64,000 nt of DNA from Tunturiibacter gelidiferens (lineage in GTDB: Bacteria; Acidobacteriota; Terriglobia; Terriglobales; Acidobacteriaceae), in the NCBI RefSeq assembly GCF_014201335.1, contig NZ_JACHEB010000003.1, forward strand, positions 434,001 through 498,000, written 5' to 3'. Below, piece by piece: positions 53,232 through 62,003 of the stretch (the stretch's first letter is position 1; the number at the start of each line of letters is the position of its first letter). Position numbers and translations under genes: made by a program. The notes beneath the pieces are model-generated. The model did not search any database. It had not been told where the DNA came from and saw nothing but the letters and a program-made list of their open reading frames with translations.

Positions 53232-54545
53232 TTATGTTCTGCGAAGGACGAGGAGCGTCATGTCGTCGACCTGCGGGGTGCCGGAGGCAAAGGCGTGGAG
53301 AGAAAAAAGGATGTCCTGTACGGCGGCTGCGGCGGAAGGCGAGTTTTGTTTGAGCACTGCGGCGAGGAGGCCCTGCTCCTCCCATTCGGCGCCGCGAGAG
53401 TTGATTGCTTCGGTGATGCCGTCGGTGTAGATGGTGAGGGTGTCGCCAGGGTTGAAGGCGAGGGTCTGCTCTTCATAGGTAGCGTCGGGGAGCAGGCCGA
53501 GGACAGGGCCGCCGCACTCGAGCCTGGTGACCTGGCTGTCGCTGAGCAGCAGAGGCGGATTGTGACCAGCGTTGACGTAGGTGAGGGTCTGCGCCGAGGG
53601 ATCGTAGACGAAGAAGACGAGTGTGGCGTAGCGGCTGGCGGAGGAGGCTTCGTAGAGGAGGCGGTTGAGGTCTTCGATGACAGCAGTGACGGGGTCTTCG
53701 CGGTGATTGATCATAAGGCTGCGAAGCGAGGCGCGGAGGGTGGCCATGAGCAGGGCGGACGCAATGCCTTTGCCGCTGACGTCTGCGACAACACAGCAGA
53801 GGAGGCCTTTCCAGGTGATGAAAAGGTCGTAATAATCACCGCCGACCTCATCGGCGCTTTTATAGGTAGCTGCGGAGTCGATGCCGGGAACGGTGGGGAG
53901 GGACTGGGGCAAGAGTCGCTCCTGGACCTCGCGGGCGAGATCGAGTTCGCGGTTGACTTTGGCACGTCTGACGGCCTCTTCGCTGAGGGACTTGACGTGG
54001 CGGGCTGTCTCGAGACCGCGGCCCATCTGTTGGCTGAGTTCACGGAGGAAGCGAAGCTCGTGGCGGAGGAAGTGTTTTCCCTCGGGTTTGGCGAGTGTGG
54101 CGAAACCGCGTAAGCCAGTGCGGCCTTCGAAGGGTATGAGGAGTTGAGCTCCGAGGGCGTCGAGGGCGGCGATCTCATGGGAGGAGGCGAGGAGTTGCCA
54201 GGCGTCGGGCGTCTGCTTTGTGAAGGGGGAGGGTCTTCGCTCGCGCTTGAGGCGGAGGATGGTGGCGGAGCTGGCGGGAAAGATGAAGCCGGAGGTAAGG
54301 TCGCGGGCGGTTCCCTGTGGGACGTAGTCGGAGTCTTCGCGAAGGAGGATGTGGAAGGAAGAGAGGTGCAGTGCGGATGAGATTTTGCGGGGGCAGGTGA
54401 CGAGCAACTCGTCAAGAGAGAGTGTGCGGCCGACTTCGAGCAGGATTTCTTCGAATTGATCGCGAGAGGCATACCCGCTAGGGGTTAGCTTTTCATTGAG
54501 GAAGCGGGCTATTTTCTTCTTTAAAGAGAGAGGTCTGTCGGTCAT
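53232..54545 (-). CDS. GAF-SpoIIE serine phosphatase
   Basis: 437 residues. N-terminal GAF-like domain (about 28-190) followed by the PP2C-type SpoIIE domain (about 200-437). The phosphatase part shows AREVQERLLPQSLPTVPGIDSAATYKSADEVGGDYYD (metal-binding Asp residues), VADVSGKGIASALLMA and LVFFVYD..LTYVNAGHNPPLLL. RsbU-like enzymes of this class dephosphorylate anti-sigma antagonists in partner-switching systems. No antagonist or anti-sigma gene lies next to it. It abuts the DUF4239 gene with only 5 nt between stops. Confidence 0.9.
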   Translation of the reverse strand: MTDRPLSLKKKIARFLNEKLTPSGYASRDQFEEILLEVGRTLSLDELLVTCPRKISSALHLSSFHILLREDSDYVPQGTARDLTSGFIFPASSATILRLKRERRPSPFTKQTPDAWQLLASSHEIAALDALGAQLLIPFEGRTGLRGFATLAKPEGKHFLRHELRFLRELSQQMGRGLETARHVKSLSEEAVRRAKVNRELDLAREVQERLLPQSLPTVPGIDSAATYKSADEVGGDYYDLFITWKGLLCCVVADVSGKGIASALLMATLRASLRSLMINHREDPVTAVIEDLNRLLYEASSASRYATLVFFVYDPSAQTLTYVNAGHNPPLLLSDSQVTRLECGGPVLGLLPDATYEEQTLAFNPGDTLTIYTDGITEAINSRGAEWEEQGLLAAVLKQNSPSAAAAVQDILFSLHAFASGTPQVDDMTLLVLRRT

Positions 54546-54722
54546 GTCAGTTTTGGTGGAGCTGAGGCATGAATAGGTCCCCTTATTGAAGCATAGGTAT
54601 CTCCGTAGTTTCAGTAGTGCTTTTTAAAAAGAGAAATACGGGAAACGAGCACGACCTTTCGCTGCGTAGTGGTTTCTACGCAGGTAGAGCGCAAGGAGTT
54701 CCGTAAGAGTGGGTTTAGATGA
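54546..54722. other. Intergenic 177 nt with hairpin
   Basis: No gene. CTGCGTAG (54662-54669) and CTACGCAG (54676-54683) form a perfect 8-bp stem with a 6-nt loop, without a T tract. It lies 40 nt beyond the exporter stop and may help terminate that transcript. Confidence 0.45.
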
Positions 54723-56363
54723 CTAGTGGCCGCCCATGGCTTCGGGGTCGGGCTTTGCAGTTTTGGTGGGGAGACGCATGATGAATGGTAGCGGGGTAAG
54801 CAGGAAGATGGTGCACGCGAGAATGGCGAAAGCGTTTTTGTAGCTGAGCATAGAGGCCTGGCGAAGCATCTGCTGGTAGGCCTCGCCGATGGCCATCTGT
54901 GAGGCGTTGGCTGCGGACATTCCTTGCGACATCAGCATCTCTTTCATGCGGTCCATGTAGAGGTTGTAAGGAACACTGCCGCGGACGACATTGGCGGAGA
55001 GTGCGACTTGCTGGACTTGCGAGTTGCGGGCGAGATAGGTCGTAAGGAGCGCGGTACCCGCGCTGCCGCCGAGATTGCGGGCGAAGTTGGAGAGACTGGA
55101 GATCTGGTTAGTCTTGTTGGCAGGGACGCCGACGTAGTTGAGGGTGCTGATGGGGATGAAGATGAAGGCGAGGCCGATCATCTGCAACATACGCCAGAGG
55201 GTGACGGTGCCGAAGGCGGCGTTGAGGTCGAGACGGGTGAGGTTATAGATGCCTATCGCCGTGACCAGATAGCCGAGACAGACCATGAGGCGAGGGTCGA
55301 ATTTGCCGAGGCTGCGACCGGCGACGAACATCATGATCATCATGACGAAGCCTGCGGGGGAGAGGACCATGCCAGCACGTTCTGCGGTGTAGCCCAGTAA
55401 CCCCTGAAGGTATTGGGGGATGAGGACGGTCGAGCCGAAGAGGACCATGCCAAGGACCAATTGCAAAAAGACGGCGGTGCCGAAGTTTCGATTTTTTAAT
55501 AGCTTGAGGTCGACGATGGGATCGGGATGGTGCCACTCCCAGAAGGCGAAGAAGATGAGCGTGGCGGCAGCGAGGATGGCAAAGGTGACGATCATGGGCG
55601 AACCGAACCAATCCTTCTCCTGGCCCTTGTCGAGGGTGAACTCGAGGCAGCCGACGCCGAGGGCCACGAGACCAAGGCCGAGGAAGTCAATCTTGAGGTG
55701 CTTGGCCTGCTCCATGCGCTCTTTGAGGTGTGGTGGGTCTTCGACCATGCGGTTGCTGAGGTAGAGCGAGATGAGGCCGATGGGGATGTTGATGAAGAAG
55801 ATCCAATGCCAGTTGAAGTTGTCGGTGATCCAGCCGCCGAGGGTTGGGCCGATGGCGGGAGCTACGACGACAGCCATGCCGTAGACGGCGAAGGCCTGTC
55901 CGCGCTTTTCGACGGGAAATGTGTCGGCGAGGATGGCTTGTTCACTAGGGGCGAGGCCGCCGCCGCCTGCGCCCTGAAGGATGCGCGCGACGATGAGAAG
56001 AGGAAGCGTGTTTGCGATGCCGCAGAGGAAGGAGCAGATGGTGAAGAGTGCGACGCAGGTCATGTAGAAGCGCTTGCGGCCGAAGCGGTTGGAGAGCCAG
56101 CCCGAGATGGGCAGGACGATGGCGCTCGACACAAGGTAACTGGTGAGGACCCAGGTGGCTTCTTCAGAGCTGGCGCCGAGTGTGCCGGCGATGTGGGGCA
56201 GGGCGACGTTGGCGATTGAGGTGTCGAGGACCTCCATGAAGGTGGCAAGAGTGACCGTAAGGGCGATGGCCCAGGGGTTGTGGTGGGGCTTCCAGGCAGC
56301 TGGCGCGGCAGGGGCGGGCTTTGGCCGGGCGAGTGCTGGGGAGGGTGCGGTCATCGTTGCCAT
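54723..56363 (-). CDS. EmrB/QacA family drug exporter (MFS, 14 TM)
   Basis: 546 residues with about 14 hydrophobic segments. Family marks are the start ALTVTLATFMEVLDTSIANVALPHIAGTL (motif D1), SNRFGRKRFYMTCVALFTICSFLCG (motif A) and RILQGAGGGGLAPSEQAILADTFP. DHA2 transporters use the proton gradient to expel hydrophobic drugs; members of the EmrB type usually pair with EmrA and an outer channel, not seen here. It diverges from a MarR gene. Both start codons lie in one 43-bp palindrome, so control by MarR is almost certain. Confidence 0.93.
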   Translation of the reverse strand: MATMTAPSPALARPKPAPAAPAAWKPHHNPWAIALTVTLATFMEVLDTSIANVALPHIAGTLGASSEEATWVLTSYLVSSAIVLPISGWLSNRFGRKRFYMTCVALFTICSFLCGIANTLPLLIVARILQGAGGGGLAPSEQAILADTFPVEKRGQAFAVYGMAVVVAPAIGPTLGGWITDNFNWHWIFFINIPIGLISLYLSNRMVEDPPHLKERMEQAKHLKIDFLGLGLVALGVGCLEFTLDKGQEKDWFGSPMIVTFAILAAATLIFFAFWEWHHPDPIVDLKLLKNRNFGTAVFLQLVLGMVLFGSTVLIPQYLQGLLGYTAERAGMVLSPAGFVMMIMMFVAGRSLGKFDPRLMVCLGYLVTAIGIYNLTRLDLNAAFGTVTLWRMLQMIGLAFIFIPISTLNYVGVPANKTNQISSLSNFARNLGGSAGTALLTTYLARNSQVQQVALSANVVRGSVPYNLYMDRMKEMLMSQGMSAANASQMAIGEAYQQMLRQASMLSYKNAFAILACTIFLLTPLPFIMRLPTKTAKPDPEAMGGH

Positions 56364-56401
56364 ATCAGTCTCCTGATATGATATCAGGAGACTGATATGG
56401 C
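56359..56401. promoter_or_regulatory. Double MarR operator, 43-bp perfect palindrome
   Basis: 21-bp arms around g56380, perfectly self-complementary. It consists of two tandem sites ATATCAG-N4-CTGATAT (56362-56379 and 56381-56398). The start codons of the exporter (56361-56363) and marR (56397-56399), and an AGGAG for each, are inside. With starts only 33 bp apart, each promoter must reach into the other gene. TATGAT at the centre may be a -10. Confidence 0.88.
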
Positions 56402-56867
56402 TTCTTTATATTTGAACGAGAAAAAAAGACAGGTGGAAAGGAGACGGGCGGCGCAGATGATGAAGCGCATCCTGATCCATTTTCATAGCCAGATGGACGA
56501 GGCGCTGCGTCCTCAGGGAGTTACGATAGCGCAGCTGCGTCTGTTGAAGACGGTTCGGGAAGAACCGGGGGCGTCGGGGGCTCAGTTGGCTCGGTCGTGC
56601 TATATGACTCCTCAGTCTGCGCAGTCGCTGCTGACGGGACTGGAACGAGATGGGTGGATTGTACGGAGCAAAGGGCGGGGAAACGATCGGATTCTTGCGG
56701 CTCGTGTGACGCCTGAGGGAGAGAAGCTGCTGGAGACTGCGGAGAAAGCAGCGAAGGTAATCGAAGGGAAGTTGTGGCGGGGGGTGGCGGAAGATTCGAT
56801 CGAGGCTTTGAATGGAGTGTTGGAGCAATGCCTTGCGAATCTTGGGCCGGAGTCGAATGGGTCTTAG
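56397..56867 (+). CDS. MarR family transcriptional regulator
   Basis: 156 residues. Winged helix with GVTIAQLRLLKTVREEPGASGAQLARSCYMTPQSAQSLLTGLERDGWIVRSKGRGNDRILAARVTPEGEKLLE (about 42-112), including the wing Asp-Arg. Helices at each end form the dimer interface. MarR proteins typically repress a drug exporter and leave DNA on binding phenolic ligands. It is divergent from such an exporter with a shared palindromic operator overlapping its own start. Confidence 0.93.
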   Translation: MASLYLNEKKRQVERRRAAQMMKRILIHFHSQMDEALRPQGVTIAQLRLLKTVREEPGASGAQLARSCYMTPQSAQSLLTGLERDGWIVRSKGRGNDRILAARVTPEGEKLLETAEKAAKVIEGKLWRGVAEDSIEALNGVLEQCLANLGPESNGS

Positions 56868-56881
56868 GGTTCGGTAGTGCG

Positions 56882-56919
56882 GCCGGCACCTGGTTGGGCA
56901 GATGCCGGCTTTGGTTTTA
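56882..56919 (+). terminator. Terminator of marR
   Basis: GCCGGCA (56882-56888) pairs with TGCCGGC (56903-56909), followed by TTTGGTTTTA. Its end overlaps the stop codon of the convergent gene. Confidence 0.7.
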
Positions 56920-57750
56920 TTGGGTTGAGTTTTTGTGGAAGAGCGCGTGGTTGATGTCGGGCCAGAACTCATGGACGAGGAAGGTTGCGGCGTCGATGCC
57001 GACGTTTTGCCCCCATCTATCTGCTGTGTTGCCGAAGTCCCGCTCGCGGGAGGGGTAGTAGAGGTTTGAGATGCCAGCTGCTGCTCCGGCACCGACGACT
57101 TCACTGATGTTGAAGGTGTCGTGACCTGCGTCATTGCGTGTGATGACGGCGCGGCTAAGAGAATATCCTGCGCGCTTCCAGAAGCCTCCGGTGCCCAGAG
57201 TGTAGTAGCGGGTGTCTTCGTGAGTGATGACAGGCACGATGAACTCGACGAAGTAGTTTTCGTTGGCCTGATCGACGAAGGCGTGCCAGTAATAGCGGCC
57301 GTATCCGGCAGCTCCCTGGCCAAACTCGGGCGTGTCGTTGGTGGCCTGGTTGTATCCTGCGACGATACCTGGAATGAAGAGAGCAGAGTAGTCGAAGCTG
57401 TCCTGCGTGGCGGTGAGGAACTTCTCTTTTACAGTCTGCGGGGGGAGATGAACGTCTACGCTGACGGCACGAAAGTTAGGAAATATGCCGAGGATGCGCT
57501 TGGTCTGCTGCCCTTCGCCTTGCGCGTCTTCGATGGTTGCGTCGTGCGATGCCAGCTGGGCCTGAGGGGCGTCGGGATAGTCGGCGTTGCTGAGTGAGGA
57601 TGAGGTTTCGTCACTCACGGTTTTGAGTGTTGCTGACGTGTCCGGGAGGGAGTTTTGGTTGTTCTGTCCGTGTGCGTTTCCGCAGAAAAGATACAGCGAA
57701 AGGAACAAATTTGTGGCGCAGATGACATAGGGAGGAAGTTTTATTTTCAT
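56917..57750 (-). CDS. Secreted protein of unknown function
   Basis: 277 residues. Signal peptide 1-28 (ends AHGQ). A polar part is followed by FPNFRAVSVDVHLPPQTVKEKFLTATQDSFDYSALFIPGIVAGYNQA, GYGRYYWHAFVDQANENYFVEFIVPVITHEDTRYY and a C-terminal VGAGAAAGISNLYYPSRERD. Amphipathic and Gly-rich segments suggest an envelope protein. I recall similar proteins in Acidobacteria, but no function is known. It lies alone between marR (convergent) and a methyltransferase gene. Confidence 0.75.
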   Translation of the reverse strand: MKIKLPPYVICATNLFLSLYLFCGNAHGQNNQNSLPDTSATLKTVSDETSSSLSNADYPDAPQAQLASHDATIEDAQGEGQQTKRILGIFPNFRAVSVDVHLPPQTVKEKFLTATQDSFDYSALFIPGIVAGYNQATNDTPEFGQGAAGYGRYYWHAFVDQANENYFVEFIVPVITHEDTRYYTLGTGGFWKRAGYSLSRAVITRNDAGHDTFNISEVVGAGAAAGISNLYYPSRERDFGNTADRWGQNVGIDAATFLVHEFWPDINHALFHKNSTQ

Positions 57751-57922
57751 GGGCCCGGGTTGTGTTGTTGGTTGGTTAGACGCAGAAGTACGGCGATTTG
57801 TCTGAGATGATTCATTCCGCCGTCATTTGAATTGTCACACCTGCGAATGAGCAAAGAGACATGAGTAAGGACGCAGATTTTCCCACTGTGATCTGTGCTT
57901 ATCTTTGTTTAGTTAACTGGGC

Positions 57923-58738
57923 CTAACGGAGGGTGGCGTGGAAGCGGAGACGAACGTAGTCGGCGATCCAATTGCCGTCGGCGTCACGCAGGGTGGGCTC
58001 GAGCAGGGCAATGGTGTTGGCGAGGGCGACTGCTCGATCGTGTGGATTGAGGCGGTCGAGGACGCCGTTGCGGAAGGTGTTGAGCCAGGACTCCATGCCA
58101 TTGGATAGAGGTGTGGGGCGAGGGATGAGTTCGATGGATTGGATAGTGAAGCCGGCGGATTCGAGTAGTCGGCGATAGAGTGCAGGGGAAGGGAAGAAGC
58201 TCGCGGCGGTGGCTTCGGCGTCGATGTGGAAGGGTGCGAGTACGGCCTGGAGCGCGGTGCGGATTGCGGCGACGTTGCCTTGGCCGCCCATCTCGGCGAC
58301 GAAGCGGGCCTGTGGATTTTCGCTGCGAAGTGCGCGGTGGACACAGGAGAGCATCGCCTGATGGCCAGAGGCGCCGTTGATCCAATGGAGCGCGGCGTTC
58401 GAGAAGACGGCGTCGAATTGTTGGTTGTAGGGGAGGGCGGTGGCGTCGTGATGGTCTAGAGCAAAGCTGGTGGTGCTGTGGAGGTTGCGTTCACGCGCGG
58501 CGGCGAGCATGGAGGGTGAGGCGTCGACGCCGGTGACGATGGCGCCAGTCGCGGCGAGTTGCTCGGTGAGGGCACCGTCGCCACAGCCAAGATCAAGAAT
58601 GTGTTCGCCGGGTTGCGGGGCGAGGAGAGCGACGACGTCTGTGGCGAGAGTTGCGACGAAGCGGCCGTTGGCGGCGTAGGCTTCAGTGTTCCAGATCTGT
58701 CCTGTGGCGGGCGGTGCAGAGTTGCCGGGAGTCGTCAT
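57923..58738 (-). CDS. SAM-dependent class I methyltransferase
   Basis: 271 residues. AdoMet-binding motif I HILDLGCGDGALTEQLAATGAIVTGVDAS (about 46-74), with acidic VDAS at the end of strand 2, motif post-I DATALPYNQQFDAVFSNAALHWI. This is the trans-aconitate-methyltransferase-like (Tam/UbiE) group. The substrate cannot be told. It is preceded on the same strand by the DUF488 gene with 126 nt between them. Confidence 0.9.
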   Translation of the reverse strand: MTTPGNSAPPATGQIWNTEAYAANGRFVATLATDVVALLAPQPGEHILDLGCGDGALTEQLAATGAIVTGVDASPSMLAAARERNLHSTTSFALDHHDATALPYNQQFDAVFSNAALHWINGASGHQAMLSCVHRALRSENPQARFVAEMGGQGNVAAIRTALQAVLAPFHIDAEATAASFFPSPALYRRLLESAGFTIQSIELIPRPTPLSNGMESWLNTFRNGVLDRLNPHDRAVALANTIALLEPTLRDADGNWIADYVRLRFHATLR

Positions 58739-58864
58739 AGGGTTATTGTCCGACAGGGAGAGCGCGTCAATGAAGAAGATAAGAATTAACGACGGCCAGA
58801 TAAGCGGGGCTGGATGGTTGGTCTTCGGTTGTCACAGTCTTTTGTCGGGTGATAAAGGGGGTTC

Positions 58865-59221
58865 TCATCGAGGTTTTTTGCGGTTCAATACTTCGAGAAG
58901 AACGACGGCTTCGTTGTGGTCTATATCCTTTGCGCCGTAGAGGAGAGTAGCGGGTGCCTTGGCGATGGCTTGATGGAGGAGCGCCATCTGTTCGGGGTTG
59001 TGTTTCAACTCTGCGTGGTAGCGGGTTTTGAATTCGGGCCACTTTGCCGGGTCGTGAGCGAACCACTTTCGCAGATCGTTGGTGGGTGCGATCTCTTTGA
59101 GCCATAGATCGACGCGGGCCTTTTCTTTGGTCAGGCCGCGCGGCCAGAGCCTGTCGACGAGAATGCGGGTGCCGTCTTCTTCGGAGGGTTCCTCGTAGAC
59201 TCGTTTGATTTGGACGGTCAA
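58865..59221 (-). CDS. DUF488 (YeaO-like) protein
   Basis: 118 residues. It begins VQIKRVYEEPSEEDGTRILVDRLWPRGLTKEKARVDLWLKEIAPTNDLRKWFAHDPAKWPEFKTRY, the typical DUF488 sequence (RVDRLWPRG and WLKEIAPS-like blocks), and has TLLYGAKD near the end. Function is unknown. It is 25 nt after the cupin gene on the same strand. Confidence 0.92.
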   Translation of the reverse strand: MTVQIKRVYEEPSEEDGTRILVDRLWPRGLTKEKARVDLWLKEIAPTNDLRKWFAHDPAKWPEFKTRYHAELKHNPEQMALLHQAIAKAPATLLYGAKDIDHNEAVVLLEVLNRKKPR

Positions 59222-59246
59222 GGTTGATTTTTTCTTTCTGGTGAAA

Positions 59247-59654
59247 TCAGGAGCCGTAGCCGCGGTGCTTCATGGCGGCTAGTTCCTCGTTGCTGGGCCA
59301 GGAGATTGTCAGGAGAAAGACAGAGTCGCTCTTGGCTTCTACGTCGTGCCGGATGGAGGCGCCGAGGGTGAAAAGGGTTCCGGTGGGGAGATCGTGCGGC
59401 TTGCCGTTGACGGAGACGCGGATCTGGCCTTTAAGGATGTGAAGCGAGAGGGTGCCATCGGCGTGATGCTCTTTCATGCGGACGTCGCTCTGCATGGAGA
59501 TGAGGACGACCCTGAGGTCGTGCTTCTTGAATAGGGTCTTGGAGTAGAGGCCGGCTGGCCAGGGTTTTTTTTGCTCGGCGTCGGCAATCTCTCTGGCGAG
59601 GTCGAACTGCGCGATCTTGTCGATCATGTTGCCGTCTTGCTGGGAGGTTGTCAT
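59247..59654 (-). CDS. Small cupin-domain protein
   Basis: Start at the ATG at 59654 (MTTSQQDGNMIDKIAQF), with AAGGAG 8 nt upstream. 135 residues. Cupin fold: VLISMQSDVRMKEHHADGTLSLHILKGQIRVSVNGKPHDLPTGTLFTLGASIRHDVEAKSDSVFLLTI, with metal-binding His residues in KEHHADG and IRHDVEA. It may be a stress-related metal-binding cupin; no reaction is known. It precedes the DUF488 gene by 25 nt. Confidence 0.87.
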   Translation of the reverse strand: MTTSQQDGNMIDKIAQFDLAREIADAEQKKPWPAGLYSKTLFKKHDLRVVLISMQSDVRMKEHHADGTLSLHILKGQIRVSVNGKPHDLPTGTLFTLGASIRHDVEAKSDSVFLLTISWPSNEELAAMKHRGYGS

Positions 59655-59815
59655 GGCAGACGCTCCTTTGTTTTGCTGAGAGTCTACTCCTCTCACTGGG
59701 AGAGAGGCGACGGTGAATAGGTTGTGAGGCGGGGTGGGCGGTTGTTGCCTATACTTATGTTTCGCTGCGGTAGTGGATTGCGGCGGGCGGAAGAATGTTT
59801 TTGAGGAGTGGATCA

Positions 59816-61231
59816 GTGACTACGACGATGACGGCGGCGGTTGCGTTTGGGCAGGGGAACAAGACGCGGTTTGTGGAGGAGTTGAAGGCGTTGTTGCGGA
59901 TTCCTTCGGTGTCGACGGCTCCTGAGCATGTGGAGGATGTGCGGCGAGCTGCGGAGTTTGTTGCGGCAGAGCTGGAGAGGATTGGCATGGAGAATGTTCG
60001 ACTGATCGAGACGACTACGGTGAAGCGGAAGGGGCATCCGCTGGTGTATGCGGACTGGCTGCATGCGGCGCCGGGAGCCGATGGGAAGGCGAAACCTACG
60101 GTGCTTTGCTATGGGCACTACGATGTGCAGCCGGCAGAACCGTTGGATGAGTGGAAGACGCCGCCGTTTGACCCTACGGAGCGCGATGGGAATATCTATG
60201 CTCGCGGTGCGGTGGATGATAAAGGGCAGATGTGGATGCATGTGAAGGCGCTGGAGTCGTTAATGGCTGCTGGTGGTGGAAAGCTGCCGGTGAATGTGCG
60301 GGTGATCATTGAAGGCGAGGAAGAGGTTGGAGGCGAGGGAATCGCTGCGTTTGTGCGTGAGCACGGGGATCATTTGAAAGCCGATGTTGCGCTGGTGAGC
60401 GATACGGAGATGTTTGCGCCGGAGCTGCCGACGCTGTGTGTTGGGCTTCGCGGGATGATCTATACGGAGATTGAGGCGCGCGGGTCGAAGGTAGATCTGC
60501 ACTCTGGAATGTATGGCGGGGCGGCACCGAATCCGTTTGTCGCGCTGGCGCAGGTGATTGCGAAGTTGAAGGATGAGAATGGAAAGATTCTGATTCCGGG
60601 ATTTTATGACAAAGTGCAGAAGCCTACGGCTGATGAGTTGAAGGCCTGGAAGGCGCTGCCGTTTGATGAAGAGCATTACCGCGAGACGGAGGTGGGGTCG
60701 AGCGTGTTGACGGGAGAGCCGGGATTGAGTGTGCAGGAGCGGACGTGGGCGAGGCCGACGCTTGATGTGCATGGAATGCCGGGTGGATTTGTTGGAGTTG
60801 GAGCGAAGACGGTGATTCCTGCGAAGGCCTTGGCGAAGGTGAGCATGCGACTGGTGCCGGATATGACGCCGGCGGAGAGCTTTGCGAAGTACAAGGCATA
60901 TGTGGAATCGATTGCGCCTAAGGGAGTGCAGCTCGAGGTGCGATTAATTCATGCCGGAGATCCGATTGTAGTGAGCACCGATAACGTTTACGTGAAGGCT
61001 GCGACCGAGGCGATGCGTGAGGTGTTTGGGAAGGAGACCGTGTTTGTGCGTGGGGGAGGATCGATTCCGATTGTCGGAGATTTTGTGCGCGAACTGAAGA
61101 TTCCGACCGTGATGATGGGGTTTGGACTGCCGGATGACAACCTCCACGCGCCGAACGAGAAATTTCACTTGGCGAACTTTCATCGGGGGATCGAGTCGAT
61201 TGTGCGGTTTTTGAGTGGTGTCGCTGCTTGA
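59816..61231 (+). CDS. M20 family dipeptidase
   Basis: A GTG at 59816 after TGAGGAG is preferred; the ATG at 59795 is also in frame. About 471 residues. Zinc-binding residues are in LCYGHYDVQPAEP (His, Asp), GNIYARGAVDDKGQM (bridging Asp), IIEGEEEVGGEG (catalytic Glu), VSDTEMF and HAPNEKFHL (His). The dimerisation lid lies between about 210 and 390. It hydrolyses small peptides, such as carnosinase-like dipeptides. It ends inside the mobA start (TGATG). Confidence 0.92.
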   Translation: MTTTMTAAVAFGQGNKTRFVEELKALLRIPSVSTAPEHVEDVRRAAEFVAAELERIGMENVRLIETTTVKRKGHPLVYADWLHAAPGADGKAKPTVLCYGHYDVQPAEPLDEWKTPPFDPTERDGNIYARGAVDDKGQMWMHVKALESLMAAGGGKLPVNVRVIIEGEEEVGGEGIAAFVREHGDHLKADVALVSDTEMFAPELPTLCVGLRGMIYTEIEARGSKVDLHSGMYGGAAPNPFVALAQVIAKLKDENGKILIPGFYDKVQKPTADELKAWKALPFDEEHYRETEVGSSVLTGEPGLSVQERTWARPTLDVHGMPGGFVGVGAKTVIPAKALAKVSMRLVPDMTPAESFAKYKAYVESIAPKGVQLEVRLIHAGDPIVVSTDNVYVKAATEAMREVFGKETVFVRGGGSIPIVGDFVRELKIPTVMMGFGLPDDNLHAPNEKFHLANFHRGIESIVRFLSGVAA

Positions 61232-61944
61232 TGCGGGAGGGCTTGCCTCCGGTTGGTGGGTATGTGCTGGCTGGGGGTAAGAGTTCGCGCATGGGGAGCG
61301 ATAAAGCGCTCTTGGAACTGGCGGGGAAGCCGCTTGTGCTGCATGCGACGACGAAGCTTCGACGGCTATGCGCAGAGGTAAGCATTCTCGGTAGCGATTC
61401 TGCGCTTGAGCGATTTGCGCCACTGGTGCGGGATTTGCACCCGGGATATGGACCGATGGCGGGGATAGAAGCTGCACTTCTGAATTCGAAGTTCGACTGG
61501 AATTTGGTGCTGCCAGTGGATGTGCCATTTCTGCCTACGGCTCTGTTGGATGACTGGCTTTGGTCGGTGCTCCATCGTCCGATTCGGGATATCAAACTTG
61601 CGATGCTCTCGGTTGATAGCTATCCCCATCCGGCGTTATTGATAATTCATCGACAGATTGTGCCTTACCTGACAGCTTCTCTGGAGCGCGGCGAGTTGAA
61701 GTTGCTTCCGGCGCTTCGATCGGCGTGCGATGAGATTGCAGCCAAGCTTAAAGTGAAGAGCAAGAACGTTTTTGTGGAGATGCAATGGGATGATCCGTTC
61801 GCTCCTGTGATGAAGGATGACAGCGAGCCGTGGCGGACACTGACGAAGGCTCAACGGGAAAACCGGTCGCTGTGGTTTGTGAACCTGAATACTCCGCAGG
61901 AGTTTGCAGATGCGGAACGGCATATCGATGCACTGGATACTTAG
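61231..61944 (+). CDS. mobA: Molybdenum cofactor guanylyltransferase
   Basis: 237 residues from an ATG overlapping the upstream stop (TGATG). The nucleotide-binding start GYVLAGGKSSRMGSDKALLELAGKPLV is the MobA signature. LPVDVPFLPTALL is the metal-binding D-x-P segment. It attaches GMP to molybdopterin. The C-terminal part (about 150-237, with AQRENRSLWFVNLNTPQEF) is longer than usual. No other molybdenum genes are in the window. Confidence 0.9.
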   Translation: MREGLPPVGGYVLAGGKSSRMGSDKALLELAGKPLVLHATTKLRRLCAEVSILGSDSALERFAPLVRDLHPGYGPMAGIEAALLNSKFDWNLVLPVDVPFLPTALLDDWLWSVLHRPIRDIKLAMLSVDSYPHPALLIIHRQIVPYLTASLERGELKLLPALRSACDEIAAKLKVKSKNVFVEMQWDDPFAPVMKDDSEPWRTLTKAQRENRSLWFVNLNTPQEFADAERHIDALDT

Positions 61945-62003
61945 CAACAGGCGATGGGTTAGGCTAGATTTGCGTTGAGATTTGGGTGCTGGGAGTGGTG
62001 ATT

